Part shown: positions 1 to 9,041 of the stretch, piece by piece
Position numbering within the stretch: the stretch's first letter is position 1
Layout of the letters: each line of letters begins with the position of its first letter
From: Pseudotabrizicola sediminis
Lineage (GTDB): Bacteria > Pseudomonadota > Alphaproteobacteria > Rhodobacterales > Rhodobacteraceae
Direction of reading: 5' to 3'
Assembly (NCBI RefSeq): GCF_004745575.1
Contig: NZ_RPEM01000001.1
Location: 186,001-250,000, forward strand
DNA: 64,000 nucleotides
Position numbers and translations under genes: made by a program
Notes under the pieces: model-generated
What the model saw: only the letters and a program-made list of their open reading frames with translations
Database searches by the model: none
What the model was told of the DNA's origin: nothing

Positions 1-2
1 GC

Positions 3-1637
3 ACCCTGCTGGCCAATGACCCGCATCTTGGCTTCACCGCGCCAACCACCTGGTATCTGGCCCGGCTGGAGCTGCAATCGGGTGGCGTCATCGGGGCCAC
101 CATTCCCGGCGTGCCCAGCATTCTGATCGGGCGGTCGGCGGCGGTGGGCTGGGGGCTGACCTCGTCTTACGTCGATGATCAGGATCTGGTCATGGAAAAG
201 CTGAACCCCGCCAATACCGAGGAATATCAGACGGCTGAGGGGATGAAGCCCTTCACCACCCGCCGGTCGATCATTCAGGTGCGTGGCCAGCCCCCGGTGA
301 CCATCACCCTGCGCTGGTCGCAAGCCGGGCCGGTGCTGCCCGGGTCGCATTATGACCTCGCCTCCGTCACCCCGCCCGGCCATGTGGCGGCGCTGTCATG
401 GACCGCGCTTTCGGGCGCCGATACCACCATGACCGCCGCCCTGCGGGTGATGCAGGCACGCAGTATCAACGATGCGATCGAGGCGGGGCGGTTGTTCGTG
501 GCACCCGCGCAGAACCTGATGCTGGCCGATGCCAATGGCATCGCGATGCAGGTGATCGGCCATGTCCCGATGCGCGACGGCGCCCACCCGACGCTGGGCC
601 GGATGCCTGCGCTTGGAACCGCTGCCGCCAGCCGCTGGCAGGGCACCATGCCCTATGACAGCAACCCGCGCGTCATCAACCCGACCAGCGGCATTTTGGG
701 CAATACCAACAACAAGACGGTGGATCAGCCTTTCCCCGACCATCTGTCCTTCCTCTGGGGCGACACCCAACGCATCCAGCGCTGGCTGGCGCTGATGCAG
801 ACGCGCGAGGTTCACACACGTGAGAGTTTCATCGAGGCGCAGCTGGATACCGTATCCCCGACCGCGCGCGCCATCCTGCCGCTGATCGGGGCCGATCTGT
901 GGTTCACCGGCGAAGCCGCCCCCGACGGCACGCCCGAACGTCTGCGCGAGCGGGCGCTGTCGCTCTTGGCCGAATGGAACGGCGAGATGAACGAACATCT
1001 GCCCGAACCGCTGATCTATCAGGCCTGGGTCCGGGCGCTGAATGACCGGCTGATCCGCGACGAGCTGGGGCCGCTGGCCGATACCATCACCCACCCCGAT
1101 CCGGTGTTCATCGACCGGGTGTTCCGCAACACCGGCGGGGCTGGTATCTGGTGTGATGTGATCCAGTCGGCGGCGGTGGAAACCTGCGCCGATCTGGCCC
1201 GCATCGCGCTGGACGAGGCGCTGATCCAGCTGACCGCCACCTATGGTCCCAACCCCGAAAGCTGGCGCTGGGGCACCGCGCATGAGGCGACGCATGACCA
1301 TCCGGTGATGGGCGAAGTGCCGTTCCTGAAATGGTTCGTCAACATCCGCCAATCCACCAGCGGCGATGACCACACCCTGATGCGCGGCCGCACCAAGGGC
1401 ACCGGGCCGAACCCCTACCTCAACGTGCATGGCGCGGGCTATCGCGGGGTTTACGACTTTGCCGATCCGGACAGCTCGGTTTTCGTCATCGCCACCGGCC
1501 AGTCCGGCCACCCGCTGTCGCGCCATTACGACGATCTGGGTGAACGCTGGCGCCGCGGCGATTATGTGCCAATGAGCCTCGATCCGGGGCTGGCCCGCGC
1601 GGCGGCCGTCGGCAGCACCATGCTGACGCCGCCCTAA
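3..1637 (+). CDS. Penicillin acylase family protein (S45), 5'-truncated by window edge
   Basis: The reading frame is open from the first bases of the window, so the gene starts upstream. The visible part begins with LLANDPHLGF, followed by GVIGATIPGVPSILIGR and a WGLTSS motif. These are hallmarks of the beta-subunit of penicillin/cephalosporin/AHL acylases (Ntn hydrolases). In this family the catalytic N-terminal Ser of the beta chain lies roughly 15-20 residues before LLANDPHL, so it should fall just outside the window. The C-terminal part carries GNTNNK and PVMGEVPFLKWF-type blocks. The family hydrolyses amide bonds in the periplasm; the substrate (beta-lactam, N-acyl-homoserine lactone or other) cannot be told here. 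Its stop codon overlaps the stop of the convergent gene by three bases. Confidence 0.88.
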   Translation, partial: TLLANDPHLGFTAPTTWYLARLELQSGGVIGATIPGVPSILIGRSAAVGWGLTSSYVDDQDLVMEKLNPANTEEYQTAEGMKPFTTRRSIIQVRGQPPVTITLRWSQAGPVLPGSHYDLASVTPPGHVAALSWTALSGADTTMTAALRVMQARSINDAIEAGRLFVAPAQNLMLADANGIAMQVIGHVPMRDGAHPTLGRMPALGTAAASRWQGTMPYDSNPRVINPTSGILGNTNNKTVDQPFPDHLSFLWGDTQRIQRWLALMQTREVHTRESFIEAQLDTVSPTARAILPLIGADLWFTGEAAPDGTPERLRERALSLLAEWNGEMNEHLPEPLIYQAWVRALNDRLIRDELGPLADTITHPDPVFIDRVFRNTGGAGIWCDVIQSAAVETCADLARIALDEALIQLTATYGPNPESWRWGTAHEATHDHPVMGEVPFLKWFVNIRQSTSGDDHTLMRGRTKGTGPNPYLNVHGAGYRGVYDFADPDSSVFVIATGQSGHPLSRHYDDLGERWRRGDYVPMSLDPGLARAAAVGSTMLTPP

Positions 1638-2641
1638 GCAGTTGCTGCGTTGGTCTTGCTGGCCAGCGTACCGTCGGGCCACATCCGGATCACCCGCCAG
1701 GCAATCACCGGCACCGCGCCAAGCGTCAGCACGGTGACCAGCACCCCCGCCAGCCCCCAGCCGTTGATCAGCAGCGCCGAGGCAAAGGCCGCCAGCGGAA
1801 AGGTGAAGGCCCCCCACAGTGGGGTGAACCCGGCCTGAATGATCCAGCGCCCAGAGACAGCAAGGGCCAGTGCAATTGCGCAGGCCAACAGGACCATCCC
1901 CTGCGCCAGCACGGTCATCCCCAGCAACCCGGCGACAGAGGCAAACAGGCTGGCCGGGGCCAGATGGATCGCCAGCAGTGGCCGCAGCGGCGCGGGCGGA
2001 ATGCGCCGCAGCAACTGGCGCAGACTGATTCCCCAGATCGCCACCGCCACCGGTATCGTGCCCCACAAGATCCCGACGGCCAGCCGCTCCCACCCCAGCG
2101 GCACCGCCGCCAAGGCCCCCACGATCGACCCGACAAAGGCCAGATGCCAGACCGGCGTCACCACCCGCCCCTCGGCCGGCGCGCGCAGCAGGCTGCGGAT
2201 CATCAGCACCGCCAGCACCGTCTGCACCACCAGCCCGAAGATCAACGCGCCCTTCGCCAGATCGGCCTGAAAGAACCCCAGAACGGTCGCGCAGGCCAGA
2301 CTGCCAACCGAAGCGGCGGCCAGCCCGGCCCGCCCGGGCAGGGTCCGCAGATCTTCGCCCACCACTGCGGGGCGGCGGGCGATCTTGGTTCCATAGGCCA
2401 CCGCACAAAACAGCCACAGCCCCAGTGCCAGCCCCATCACCAGATCGGCGGGGCCCTGCGGCAGCTGCACCTCGATCAGCGCGCGTTTCAGCGCCAGCGA
2501 CAGGCCCAGCACCCCGAACACCACCGCAAACACCGCAGGCGGCATCCGCGCAAACAGCGGCAGCTTGCGCGGCGGAAATTCCGGCGGCGGAAACTTTGGC
2601 GGCATTCGCTGGCGGCGGGGGCGGGTGGAACTGGTAGGCAT
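1634..2641 (-). CDS. TDT / SLAC1-type anion or tellurite-resistance family membrane protein
   Basis: This 335-residue protein has a basic, proline-rich cytoplasmic N-terminus and then about ten hydrophobic segments. Regularly spaced GLLG, PLGW and WGTIP-type blocks are typical of the tellurite-resistance/dicarboxylate transporter (TehA/SLAC1) family. These inner-membrane proteins form anion or weak-acid channels and transporters; substrate is not predictable. I chose the ATG at 2641 because AGGAG sits eight bases upstream. An in-frame GTG three codons earlier overlaps that Shine-Dalgarno. It is convergent with the acylase gene and probably monocistronic. Confidence 0.72.
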   Translation of the reverse strand: MPTSSTRPRRQRMPPKFPPPEFPPRKLPLFARMPPAVFAVVFGVLGLSLALKRALIEVQLPQGPADLVMGLALGLWLFCAVAYGTKIARRPAVVGEDLRTLPGRAGLAAASVGSLACATVLGFFQADLAKGALIFGLVVQTVLAVLMIRSLLRAPAEGRVVTPVWHLAFVGSIVGALAAVPLGWERLAVGILWGTIPVAVAIWGISLRQLLRRIPPAPLRPLLAIHLAPASLFASVAGLLGMTVLAQGMVLLACAIALALAVSGRWIIQAGFTPLWGAFTFPLAAFASALLINGWGLAGVLVTVLTLGAVPVIAWRVIRMWPDGTLASKTNAATA

Positions 2642-2713
2642 CAAGCACACTCCTGTTGGTTCAATGACTAAGCGTATAAGTGCAACCGTTGCAAGCGCGC
2701 CCCGGTCCCCGCG

Positions 2714-3571
2714 TTACCCCGGCAGCACCAGACAGGTCGCCCCCAGCCGGTGCAGCGCAGCCCCGCTGCCCAGCTTGAACCGTGCAAGGCCCATGGCCTC
2801 TTCGGTGTTGATGTCGCCCAGATCCAGCACCGTCACCCCTTCGGCGCGCAGCGCAAGTGCCGCCTGCCACAGCAGCACCCGGTGCGCCCCCGCCGCACGG
2901 GCGGCGGCATCGGCATGGCCCAGATGATAGGTTGCCCAGTCGCCGTGGCGGACAAAGCACATCATCGCCGCAGCCCGCCCGCCCTGCCGCCACTGCCACA
3001 GCCGCAAGGCACTTGCCGGCAGCGCCTGCGTGAACGCCCCCGGCAGCGCGCGATAGCCCCGCGCCTGCCGCTGCACGCCTTCGGCGGCGATCAGCGCGGG
3101 CAGCGTGCGCAGCGGGGCCGCAATCGCCCGCACCCCGTGCCGTTCCGCCGCCCCCAATGCAGTGCGCCATTTGCCTGTCATCCCGGCGCGAAGATCCTCC
3201 GGGCCGGGGCGCAGATCCCACAGCGCCACATGGCGTGGCGTCATCAGGGGGACGATCCCCAGCCCGCGCACGCCCTGCTCTGGCAAAACCACCAGCGCGG
3301 CCCGCCGTTCGAATGCCGTCTGGCGCGCCAGACGGCGCAGCGCCCGCCGCGGCAACCCGGGCTCCACCGCATCCGCCCAGACCGGCCCGCGCAAGGCAAC
3401 CGCCAGCCCAGCCCGGCGCATCACCTGCACCCGAGCCAGCACCTGCCCCTCTGCCCGCAACTCGGCCCGCGCGATCCGCCCGCCACAGGCCCCCACCGCG
3501 CAAGCATAGGCGGCACTTTGCTGCAAAGCGCCGGTTGCCGGAAAGTCTTCACAATCCCAATGCCAGTTCAT
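2714..3571 (-). CDS. GNAT/FemAB-like acyltransferase (BioF2-like domain)
   Basis: This 285-residue soluble protein has the double-GNAT layout of the FemAB/CelD-like 'BioF2-like' family. A first half with VLARVQVMRR and WADA strands is followed by a conserved second half: KWRTALGAAERHG, then GDWATYHLGHAD, and VTVLDLGDINTEEAMGLARFKLGSGA near the C-terminus. The last block resembles the substrate loop of FemX-type peptidyltransferases. Such enzymes move acyl or aminoacyl groups onto amines. No partner gene next to it shows the acceptor. The upstream gene on the same strand is far away, so it probably has its own promoter. Confidence 0.7.
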   Translation of the reverse strand: MNWHWDCEDFPATGALQQSAAYACAVGACGGRIARAELRAEGQVLARVQVMRRAGLAVALRGPVWADAVEPGLPRRALRRLARQTAFERRAALVVLPEQGVRGLGIVPLMTPRHVALWDLRPGPEDLRAGMTGKWRTALGAAERHGVRAIAAPLRTLPALIAAEGVQRQARGYRALPGAFTQALPASALRLWQWRQGGRAAAMMCFVRHGDWATYHLGHADAAARAAGAHRVLLWQAALALRAEGVTVLDLGDINTEEAMGLARFKLGSGAALHRLGATCLVLPG

Positions 3572-3616
3572 TGCGCCGTTAACGCATATGAAACTGAATC
3601 ATCATTTAACACCGGC

Positions 3617-3739
3617 ATGCCACAGCCAAAGATCACCCCCCGCCTCGCCCCTGCCCCGCGCCTGACACTCTGGGTGCCCGGCCTTCTGGCTTCGGGTCTC
3701 GGGCTGGTGTTTCTGGCCGTGCTGGCGCTGGTGCCATAG
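3617..3739 (+). CDS. Small hypothetical membrane protein (40 aa)
   Basis: A short frame of 40 codons has a basic, proline-rich head (MPQPKITPRLAPAPR) and a single hydrophobic stretch, LLASGLGLVFLAVLALV, that would span the membrane once. It lies between two convergent or divergent genes and stops two bases before a strong terminator hairpin, which supports transcription on this strand. No clear Shine-Dalgarno is visible and no homologue is recognised. It may be a chance frame, but its composition and position make it a reasonable small-protein candidate. Confidence 0.35.
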   Translation: MPQPKITPRLAPAPRLTLWVPGLLASGLGLVFLAVLALVP

Positions 3740-3741
3740 CA

Positions 3742-3769
3742 AAAGGCCCCCGCTTTCGCAGGGGCCTTT
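3742..3769. terminator. Bidirectional intrinsic terminator
   Basis: Perfect 9-bp stem AAAGGCCCC / GGGGCCTTT with a 10-base loop, located just past the small plus-strand frame and just past the aglK stop on the minus strand. The A and T tails on both sides allow it to serve both directions. Confidence 0.8.
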
Positions 3770-3785
3770 GGTCAGGGGTCAGACG

Positions 3786-4871
3786 CTACCGGTACAGCAG
3801 GCTGATGCCGTTAGCGAACAGATGCACCTTTGCAGGCTCTGCCCCCAGCGCCACCGTGGTCCGCCGCACATCGGTATGGATGCCGGGCAGCTTGGCCACC
3901 ACCTGCGCATCGCTGCCTGCGCGCTTGAAATACAAAAGTGTGACTTCACCCAACGCCTCGGTGATCTCGACCTCACCTGAAAAGATCGGTGTGCCGGTGG
4001 TGGCCAGCAGATCCTCGGGGCGCACCCCGATGTTGACCTTCATCCCCATGTCGGCAGCCAGTGTCGGCACGTTTGATACCGCCTCGCCACCATTTTCCAG
4101 CCGCACCCGGGTTTGCGCACCGGTGCCCACAACCTCGCCCGCCATCAGGTTCATCGCCGGGCTGCCGATGAACTGTGCCACGAATTCATTCTGCGGCCGT
4201 TCATACAATTCCAGCGGCGTGCCAACCTGGCTGATCCCGCCCCCGGCCAGCACCACAATGCGCGTGGCCAGCGTCATCGCCTCAACCTGATCGTGGGTCA
4301 CATAGATCATGGTGGAATTGGGCATTGATTCCTTCAGCTGCGCAATCTCCAGCCGCGTCGCCACCCGCAAGGCGGCGTCGAGGTTGGACAGCGGTTCGTC
4401 AAACAGGTAGACCTTGGGGTCGCGTACGATGCTGCGCCCGATCGCCACCCGCTGCCGCTGCCCGCCCGACAGCGCCTTTGGCAGACGGTCCAGATAGGGT
4501 TCCAGCTGCAGGATCTTTGCCGCCTTGGCCACCGCCGCATCAATCTCGGCCTGAGACTTCTTGGCGATCTTCAGCGCAAAGCTCATGTTGTCGCGCACGG
4601 TCATATGCGGATAGAGCGCGTATGACTGGAACACCATCGCGATGCCGCGCTGTGCGGGCGGCACCTCGTTCATCCGGTCGCCGTCGATTGTGAAATCGCC
4701 ACCGGAGATCTTTTCCAACCCCGCAATCATCCGCAGCAGCGTCGACTTTCCGCAGCCCGACGGGCCCACGAAAACGATCAGCTCACCCGTCTTGATATCA
4801 AGATTGATGTTCGACAGAACCGTGACCTCGCCATAAGCCTTTGCCACATTTGTCAGTTTCAACTCGGCCAT
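3786..4871 (-). CDS. aglK: Alpha-glucoside ABC transporter ATP-binding protein
   Basis: This 361-residue protein is a MalK/UgpC-type ATPase that would energise the AglF-AglG permease. Walker A GPSGCGKS is at residues 36-43, the Q-loop lies in FQSYALYPHM (about 81-90), the ABC signature LSGGQ at 134-138 and Walker B VYLFDEP at 154-160. The H-loop is in VTHDQVEAMT. The C-terminal ~130 residues form the MalK-type TOBE/OB regulatory domain, with GVRPEDL as landmark. It is the last gene of the minus-strand operon aglE-F-G-A-K and starts 17 bases after the aglA stop. The gene order matches the Sinorhizobium agl operon. Confidence 0.92.
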   Translation of the reverse strand: MAELKLTNVAKAYGEVTVLSNINLDIKTGELIVFVGPSGCGKSTLLRMIAGLEKISGGDFTIDGDRMNEVPPAQRGIAMVFQSYALYPHMTVRDNMSFALKIAKKSQAEIDAAVAKAAKILQLEPYLDRLPKALSGGQRQRVAIGRSIVRDPKVYLFDEPLSNLDAALRVATRLEIAQLKESMPNSTMIYVTHDQVEAMTLATRIVVLAGGGISQVGTPLELYERPQNEFVAQFIGSPAMNLMAGEVVGTGAQTRVRLENGGEAVSNVPTLAADMGMKVNIGVRPEDLLATTGTPIFSGEVEITEALGEVTLLYFKRAGSDAQVVAKLPGIHTDVRRTTVALGAEPAKVHLFANGISLLYR

Positions 4872-4888
4872 GTCCAGGCTCCCCTCCC

Positions 4889-6523
4889 TTATTCTTTCCG
4901 CATCAAACAGAAACCCCAGGCACCCAGCGTCACCTCGCCTCCCATGGCGGCGGTGGCGCCCAGATCGCCGCCAATCGCCGCCCAGCTGCCCTCGGGCAGT
5001 CTGACATGCGCCTGTTCGGCCCCCAGATTGAAGGCGCAGAAGATTTCTTCCTCGCCCACCCGCCGGAACGAGGCCAGATCGCCATCGGCCACCAGCGCCG
5101 TCAGATCGCCAAAGCGGAGCACCTCATGCGCGCGGCGCAGGGCCAGCGCCCGGCGGTAATGGTTCAGCATCGAGGCAGGGTCAGCATCCTGAGTGCTGAC
5201 CGCCCGGTGCAGATGCGGCGCTTTCACCGGCAACCAGGGGTTGCCTTCGGAAAACCCGCCATTGGCATTGTCGGCCAGCCAGGTCATCGGCGTGCGCGCG
5301 CCGTCACGGCCCTTGAATTCGGGCCAGAACTCGATGCCGTAAGGGTCGCGCAGTTCCTCAAAGTCGATGTCCGCCTCTGGCAGGCCCAGCTCTTCGCCCT
5401 GATACAGGCACAAAGACCCGCGCAGGCACATCAGCAGTACCGTGTAAGTCCTTGCCGCCGCATCGGAAAGCTCCCACCGCGTGATATGACGCACGGTGTC
5501 ATGGTTGGAATAGGCCCAGCAGGGCCAGGCATCGGGGGCCACAGCATTCATCCGCGCAAAGGTGTCGTGCAGCAGATCTGCCGTAAGCCGTGTGGGCTGC
5601 AGCATCTCGAACGGGTAGCACATCTGCACCTTGTCATTGCCGCTGGTATATTCGGCCATAATCTCAAGGCCCCGCTGCGCATCGCCGACCTCACCCACCG
5701 CCGCCGCACCGTAGGGGTTCAGAACTTCCCGGAATTTGCGCAGGAATTCAAGGTTTTCCGGCTGATTCTTGTCAAACAGGTGCAGCTGGTGGTTATACGG
5801 GTTCACGCCCGGCGCGATGCTGTCATTGCGAAGCTCTTTGGGCAGCGCAGGATTGTCGCGCAAGTACTTGTCGGCAAAGTAGAAGTTTATGGTGTCCAGC
5901 CGGAAGCCATGCACGCCCCGCTGCAACCAGAACCGCACCACATCCAGCAGCGCCTCCTGCACCGGTTCATGGTGCAGGTTCAGGTCGGGCTGGCTGGTCA
6001 GAAAATTGTGCAGGTAATATTGCTCGCGCCGCGCATCCCACTGCCAGCTTGAGCCGCCAAAGATCGCCAGCCAGTTGTTGGGCGGCGTGCCATCGCCCTT
6101 CGGCTCGGCCCAGACATACCAGTCGGCGCGTGGGTTTGTGCGGTCGCGGCGGCTTTCCTTGAACCATGGATGCTGGTCGCTGGTGTGCGACAACACCAGA
6201 TCGATCATCACCTTCAGCCCCAGTTCGCGCGCCCGCGCCATGAGCGCGTCGAAATCCGACAGGGTGCCGAACATCGGGTCAACGTCGCAGTAATCGCTGA
6301 CGTCATAGCCAAAGTCTTTCATCGGGCTGGTGAAGAACGGGCTGATCCAGATCGCATCGGCCCCAAGGCTGGCGATATGGTCCAGCCGCGCGGTGATGCC
6401 TTTCAGATCGCCGATACCGTCGCCATTGCTGTCTTGAAAGCTGCGCGGGTAGATCTGATAGATCACCGCCCCGCGCCACCAATTGGCATCGGTGCCGATC
6501 ACGATTTGGTCTTGTTTCGCCAT
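4889..6523 (-). CDS. aglA: Alpha-glucosidase, GH13
   Basis: This 544-residue cytoplasmic enzyme would hydrolyse imported alpha-glucosides such as sucrose, maltose or trehalose to glucose plus a second sugar. The N-terminus WWRGAVIYQIYPRSF is typical of oligo-1,6-glucosidase/AglA-like GH13. The four GH13 regions are visible: DLVLSHTSDQH (about 109-118), GFRLDTINF with nucleophile Asp210, AVGEVGD with acid/base Glu278, and YSNHDTVRH with Asp342. A C-terminal beta-sandwich ends the protein. No signal peptide is present, consistent with intracellular action after ABC uptake. It sits between the permease aglG and aglK with very short spacers, so it is translated from the same operon mRNA. Confidence 0.93.
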   Translation of the reverse strand: MAKQDQIVIGTDANWWRGAVIYQIYPRSFQDSNGDGIGDLKGITARLDHIASLGADAIWISPFFTSPMKDFGYDVSDYCDVDPMFGTLSDFDALMARARELGLKVMIDLVLSHTSDQHPWFKESRRDRTNPRADWYVWAEPKGDGTPPNNWLAIFGGSSWQWDARREQYYLHNFLTSQPDLNLHHEPVQEALLDVVRFWLQRGVHGFRLDTINFYFADKYLRDNPALPKELRNDSIAPGVNPYNHQLHLFDKNQPENLEFLRKFREVLNPYGAAAVGEVGDAQRGLEIMAEYTSGNDKVQMCYPFEMLQPTRLTADLLHDTFARMNAVAPDAWPCWAYSNHDTVRHITRWELSDAAARTYTVLLMCLRGSLCLYQGEELGLPEADIDFEELRDPYGIEFWPEFKGRDGARTPMTWLADNANGGFSEGNPWLPVKAPHLHRAVSTQDADPASMLNHYRRALALRRAHEVLRFGDLTALVADGDLASFRRVGEEEIFCAFNLGAEQAHVRLPEGSWAAIGGDLGATAAMGGEVTLGAWGFCLMRKE

Positions 6524-6530
6524 AAGTCTC

Positions 6531-7673
6531 TCACTTCACCGAGCCGGCCAGCAGGCCGCGCACCAGATATTTCTGCATCGCAAAGAACACCAGCAAAGGC
6601 ACGGCAATACTGATGAACGCCGCCGTTGCCAGAATCTCCCAATTGCCGCCGCGCGTGCCCAGAAGTTCAACGATCTGCTTGGTCATCACCGTGGTTTCTC
6701 CGCTCGAATCGATCAGGAACACCAGGGACACCAGCAGGTCATTCCAGGTCCACAGGAACTGGAAGATGGCGAAGGACGCGAGCGCCGGGAAGGACAGCGG
6801 CAGAATGATCCGGGTGAAAATCTGGAAATCCGACGCGCCATCGACCTTGGCACATTCGATGATGTCGCGCGGCAACCCGACCATGTAATTTCGCAAAAGA
6901 TATATCGCCAAGGGTAGCCCGAACCCAGTATGCGCCAGCCAGGTGCCCAGATAACCCTTGCCGATGCCAATTTCGTTGTGCAGCTTCAACAGCGGGATCA
7001 GCGCCAGTTGCAGCGGCACCACCAACAGCCCGACAATCGCCGCAATTAGCAGCGCGCGGCCGGGAAAATCCATCCATGCCAAGGCATAGGCGGCGAAAGC
7101 TGCCACCACGATCGGGATGATGGTGGCCGGAATCGTCACCGTCAGCGTGTTGAAGAACGCCTTCGACATGCCATCGGTGTTGCTGGGTTCAAACAGGATG
7201 GCGCGGTAGTTCTGCAGCGTGAACTCCGGCGGCGTCGCAGCCGTGCTGAAGATGCGCGGCAGCCGGGTGCCTTCGGTGGTCACCGGGCTGGACAGCACAT
7301 AGGCCCCGTCTTCGGCCACGCTCAGCGTGACGCCATCGCCCAGGTCCACCACGTCACCCGGCACGTTTGCCGTCGGCGCGGTCGATGTGGTGCCCCATGC
7401 CGACACTTCCGCATTGGTGGCGGTAAACAACCGCCCCTCAATCACAAACCGCCCGTCCACCTCGACCTCTGCGCCGCCCACACGGATAGCAGGAGCCTGC
7501 CGTTCCTGCGTCGACAGCGCCGACCACCAGCCGGAGGTCGCGATCTGATCCGCCGTGCGGAAGGAGGATACGAACAGCCCCAGTGTCGGGAACAGCCACA
7601 AGGCCACCAGCACCGCCATCGAGATATGCACCGCCCAGGTTAGCCCGGATTTCTGGCCCACTACGTTATCCAT
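6531..7673 (-). CDS. aglG: Alpha-glucoside ABC transporter permease AglG
   Basis: This is a 380-residue inner-membrane subunit of the MalG type. TM1 lies at about residues 12-35 (AVHISMAVLVALWLFPTLGLF). It is followed by a long periplasmic loop of roughly 120 residues rich in beta strands (AEVEVDGRFVIEG, GDGVTLSVAEDGAYVL) before TM2; that loop is also known from AglG homologues. The EAA-type loop reads ECAKVDGASDFQIF. The remaining TMs end at FFAMQKYLVRGLLAGSVK, the usual MalG terminus. It is separated by two bases from aglF, so the two permease genes are almost certainly translationally coupled. Confidence 0.92.
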   Translation of the reverse strand: MDNVVGQKSGLTWAVHISMAVLVALWLFPTLGLFVSSFRTADQIATSGWWSALSTQERQAPAIRVGGAEVEVDGRFVIEGRLFTATNAEVSAWGTTSTAPTANVPGDVVDLGDGVTLSVAEDGAYVLSSPVTTEGTRLPRIFSTAATPPEFTLQNYRAILFEPSNTDGMSKAFFNTLTVTIPATIIPIVVAAFAAYALAWMDFPGRALLIAAIVGLLVVPLQLALIPLLKLHNEIGIGKGYLGTWLAHTGFGLPLAIYLLRNYMVGLPRDIIECAKVDGASDFQIFTRIILPLSFPALASFAIFQFLWTWNDLLVSLVFLIDSSGETTVMTKQIVELLGTRGGNWEILATAAFISIAVPLLVFFAMQKYLVRGLLAGSVK

Positions 7674-7675
7674 GT

Positions 7676-8911
7676 TCAGCGCATCTCCTTGCGGGCGTTG
7701 TAGACGTTCCAGATCAGGATCGGCGTCACCAAAAGCATGATCACCATCGCCGATGCCGACCCCACGCCCCAGTCATTGGCGCGAAACAGCTTGTCATACA
7801 TGTAATTGGCCAGAACCTGCGTTTCCCACTGGCCGTTCGACATGGCATACACGATGTCGAAGACCTTGAGCACAACGATGGTGATCGTGGTCCAGACCAC
7901 CACGATGGTGCCCATGATCTGCGGCACCTTGATCTTGAAGAAAATCTGAAACGGGTTGGCCCCATCCACAATCGCGGCCTCGATGGTATCTTCTGGCACG
8001 CCACGCAAGGCGGCAGACAGGATGACCATGGCAAAGCCGGTCTGAATCCAGACCAGCACGATCATCAGGAAGAACGAGTTCCAGAACGGAATCGTCAGCC
8101 AAGTCTGCGGCACGCCATAAGGCAGGTCTGCGCCGATCAGGCCAATGGCCCCGCGCAACGTGACCCAGATCAGCCAGACCGCGACCAGAACACCCAAAAT
8201 CCGCAGCGGAACCATCCCCGCCGCTGCCCCCGACGGCCTGACCACCGGACGCAGCAGCAGCCAGGCCACCAGCCCGACCGCAAAGGCAAAGCCCAGCAGC
8301 CCCAACACCGGCACGATCTTTAGAAACAGCACCGAGGCAGGCCCGCCGTCAAACGCCAGCCAGACCGCATTCATGATGCCGATCTGCTCCTGATCGGCTG
8401 GCCGCGTGTCATAGACCAGCTTCCAGATCACGGCGGCACCCACAAAGGAAATCGCCATCGGCATGAAGATCAGCGACTTGGCCAGGTTCCCCCAGCGGAT
8501 GCGGTCCGACAGTTGTGCCGCCAGCAGGCCAAAGGCGGTCGACATCGCGGGCACCACGATCAACCACAGCATGTTGTTGCGCAGGGCTTCCCAGAATTTC
8601 GGCTCGCCCGACATTTTGACGTAATTGTCAAACCCGACCCAGACATAGCCACCGCCCGGCACCCTTTGGGTCAGCGACAGCCGCAAGGTCTCCACCACCG
8701 GATAGGCCAGATACACCGACAGCGCGATCAGCGCCGGGGCAAGGAACAGCCAGGGCCGGATCATATTGGCGCGGTTTATGTTGCGCCCGGCCTTCGGGCC
8801 GGATGCCGGATACAGCACCTTGTCCAGAAACAGGTTGGAAAAATAGAAATAGGCGACGCAACCGCCGACCCCGATGATGATGGTGATCAACCCCTGAAGT
8901 GCCGGTGACAT
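7676..8911 (-). CDS. aglF: Alpha-glucoside ABC transporter permease AglF with extra two-helix insertion
   Basis: This 411-residue MalF-type permease has the family-typical N-terminus (VGGCVAYFYFSN), the block PWLFLAPALIAL, PKFWEALRNNMLWL, and an EAA loop EAAIVDGANPFQIF at about 311-324. As I remember Sinorhizobium AglF it is near 337 residues. The excess falls at about residues 191-266, where two additional hydrophobic segments (VLFLKIVPVLGLLGFAF and LGVLVAVWLIWVTLRG) interrupt the usual path from GIMNAV to TWLTIPFWNSF. The frame is intact and composition is normal, so this looks like a real domain insertion. Partner of AglG, AglK and the binding protein AglE. Confidence 0.92.
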   Translation of the reverse strand: MSPALQGLITIIIGVGGCVAYFYFSNLFLDKVLYPASGPKAGRNINRANMIRPWLFLAPALIALSVYLAYPVVETLRLSLTQRVPGGGYVWVGFDNYVKMSGEPKFWEALRNNMLWLIVVPAMSTAFGLLAAQLSDRIRWGNLAKSLIFMPMAISFVGAAVIWKLVYDTRPADQEQIGIMNAVWLAFDGGPASVLFLKIVPVLGLLGFAFAVGLVAWLLLRPVVRPSGAAAGMVPLRILGVLVAVWLIWVTLRGAIGLIGADLPYGVPQTWLTIPFWNSFFLMIVLVWIQTGFAMVILSAALRGVPEDTIEAAIVDGANPFQIFFKIKVPQIMGTIVVVWTTITIVVLKVFDIVYAMSNGQWETQVLANYMYDKLFRANDWGVGSASAMVIMLLVTPILIWNVYNARKEMR

Positions 8912-9041
8912 GGCGCCTCAACCTCCCCCTTGGTAATGTCCGGATCTGTGGCCGGTGTTCCCGGCTCTGATGCTGTCTGTTTGCTGGCACGTCAGAAGAA
9001 AAACCCCGGCGACATCGCTGCCGCCGGGGCCATGTCACAGG

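Noticed and set aside
396-2648. 750-codon minus-strand frame across the acylase gene
   Set aside because: It has Gly/Ala/Arg-rich low-complexity translation and overlaps two recognisable genes.
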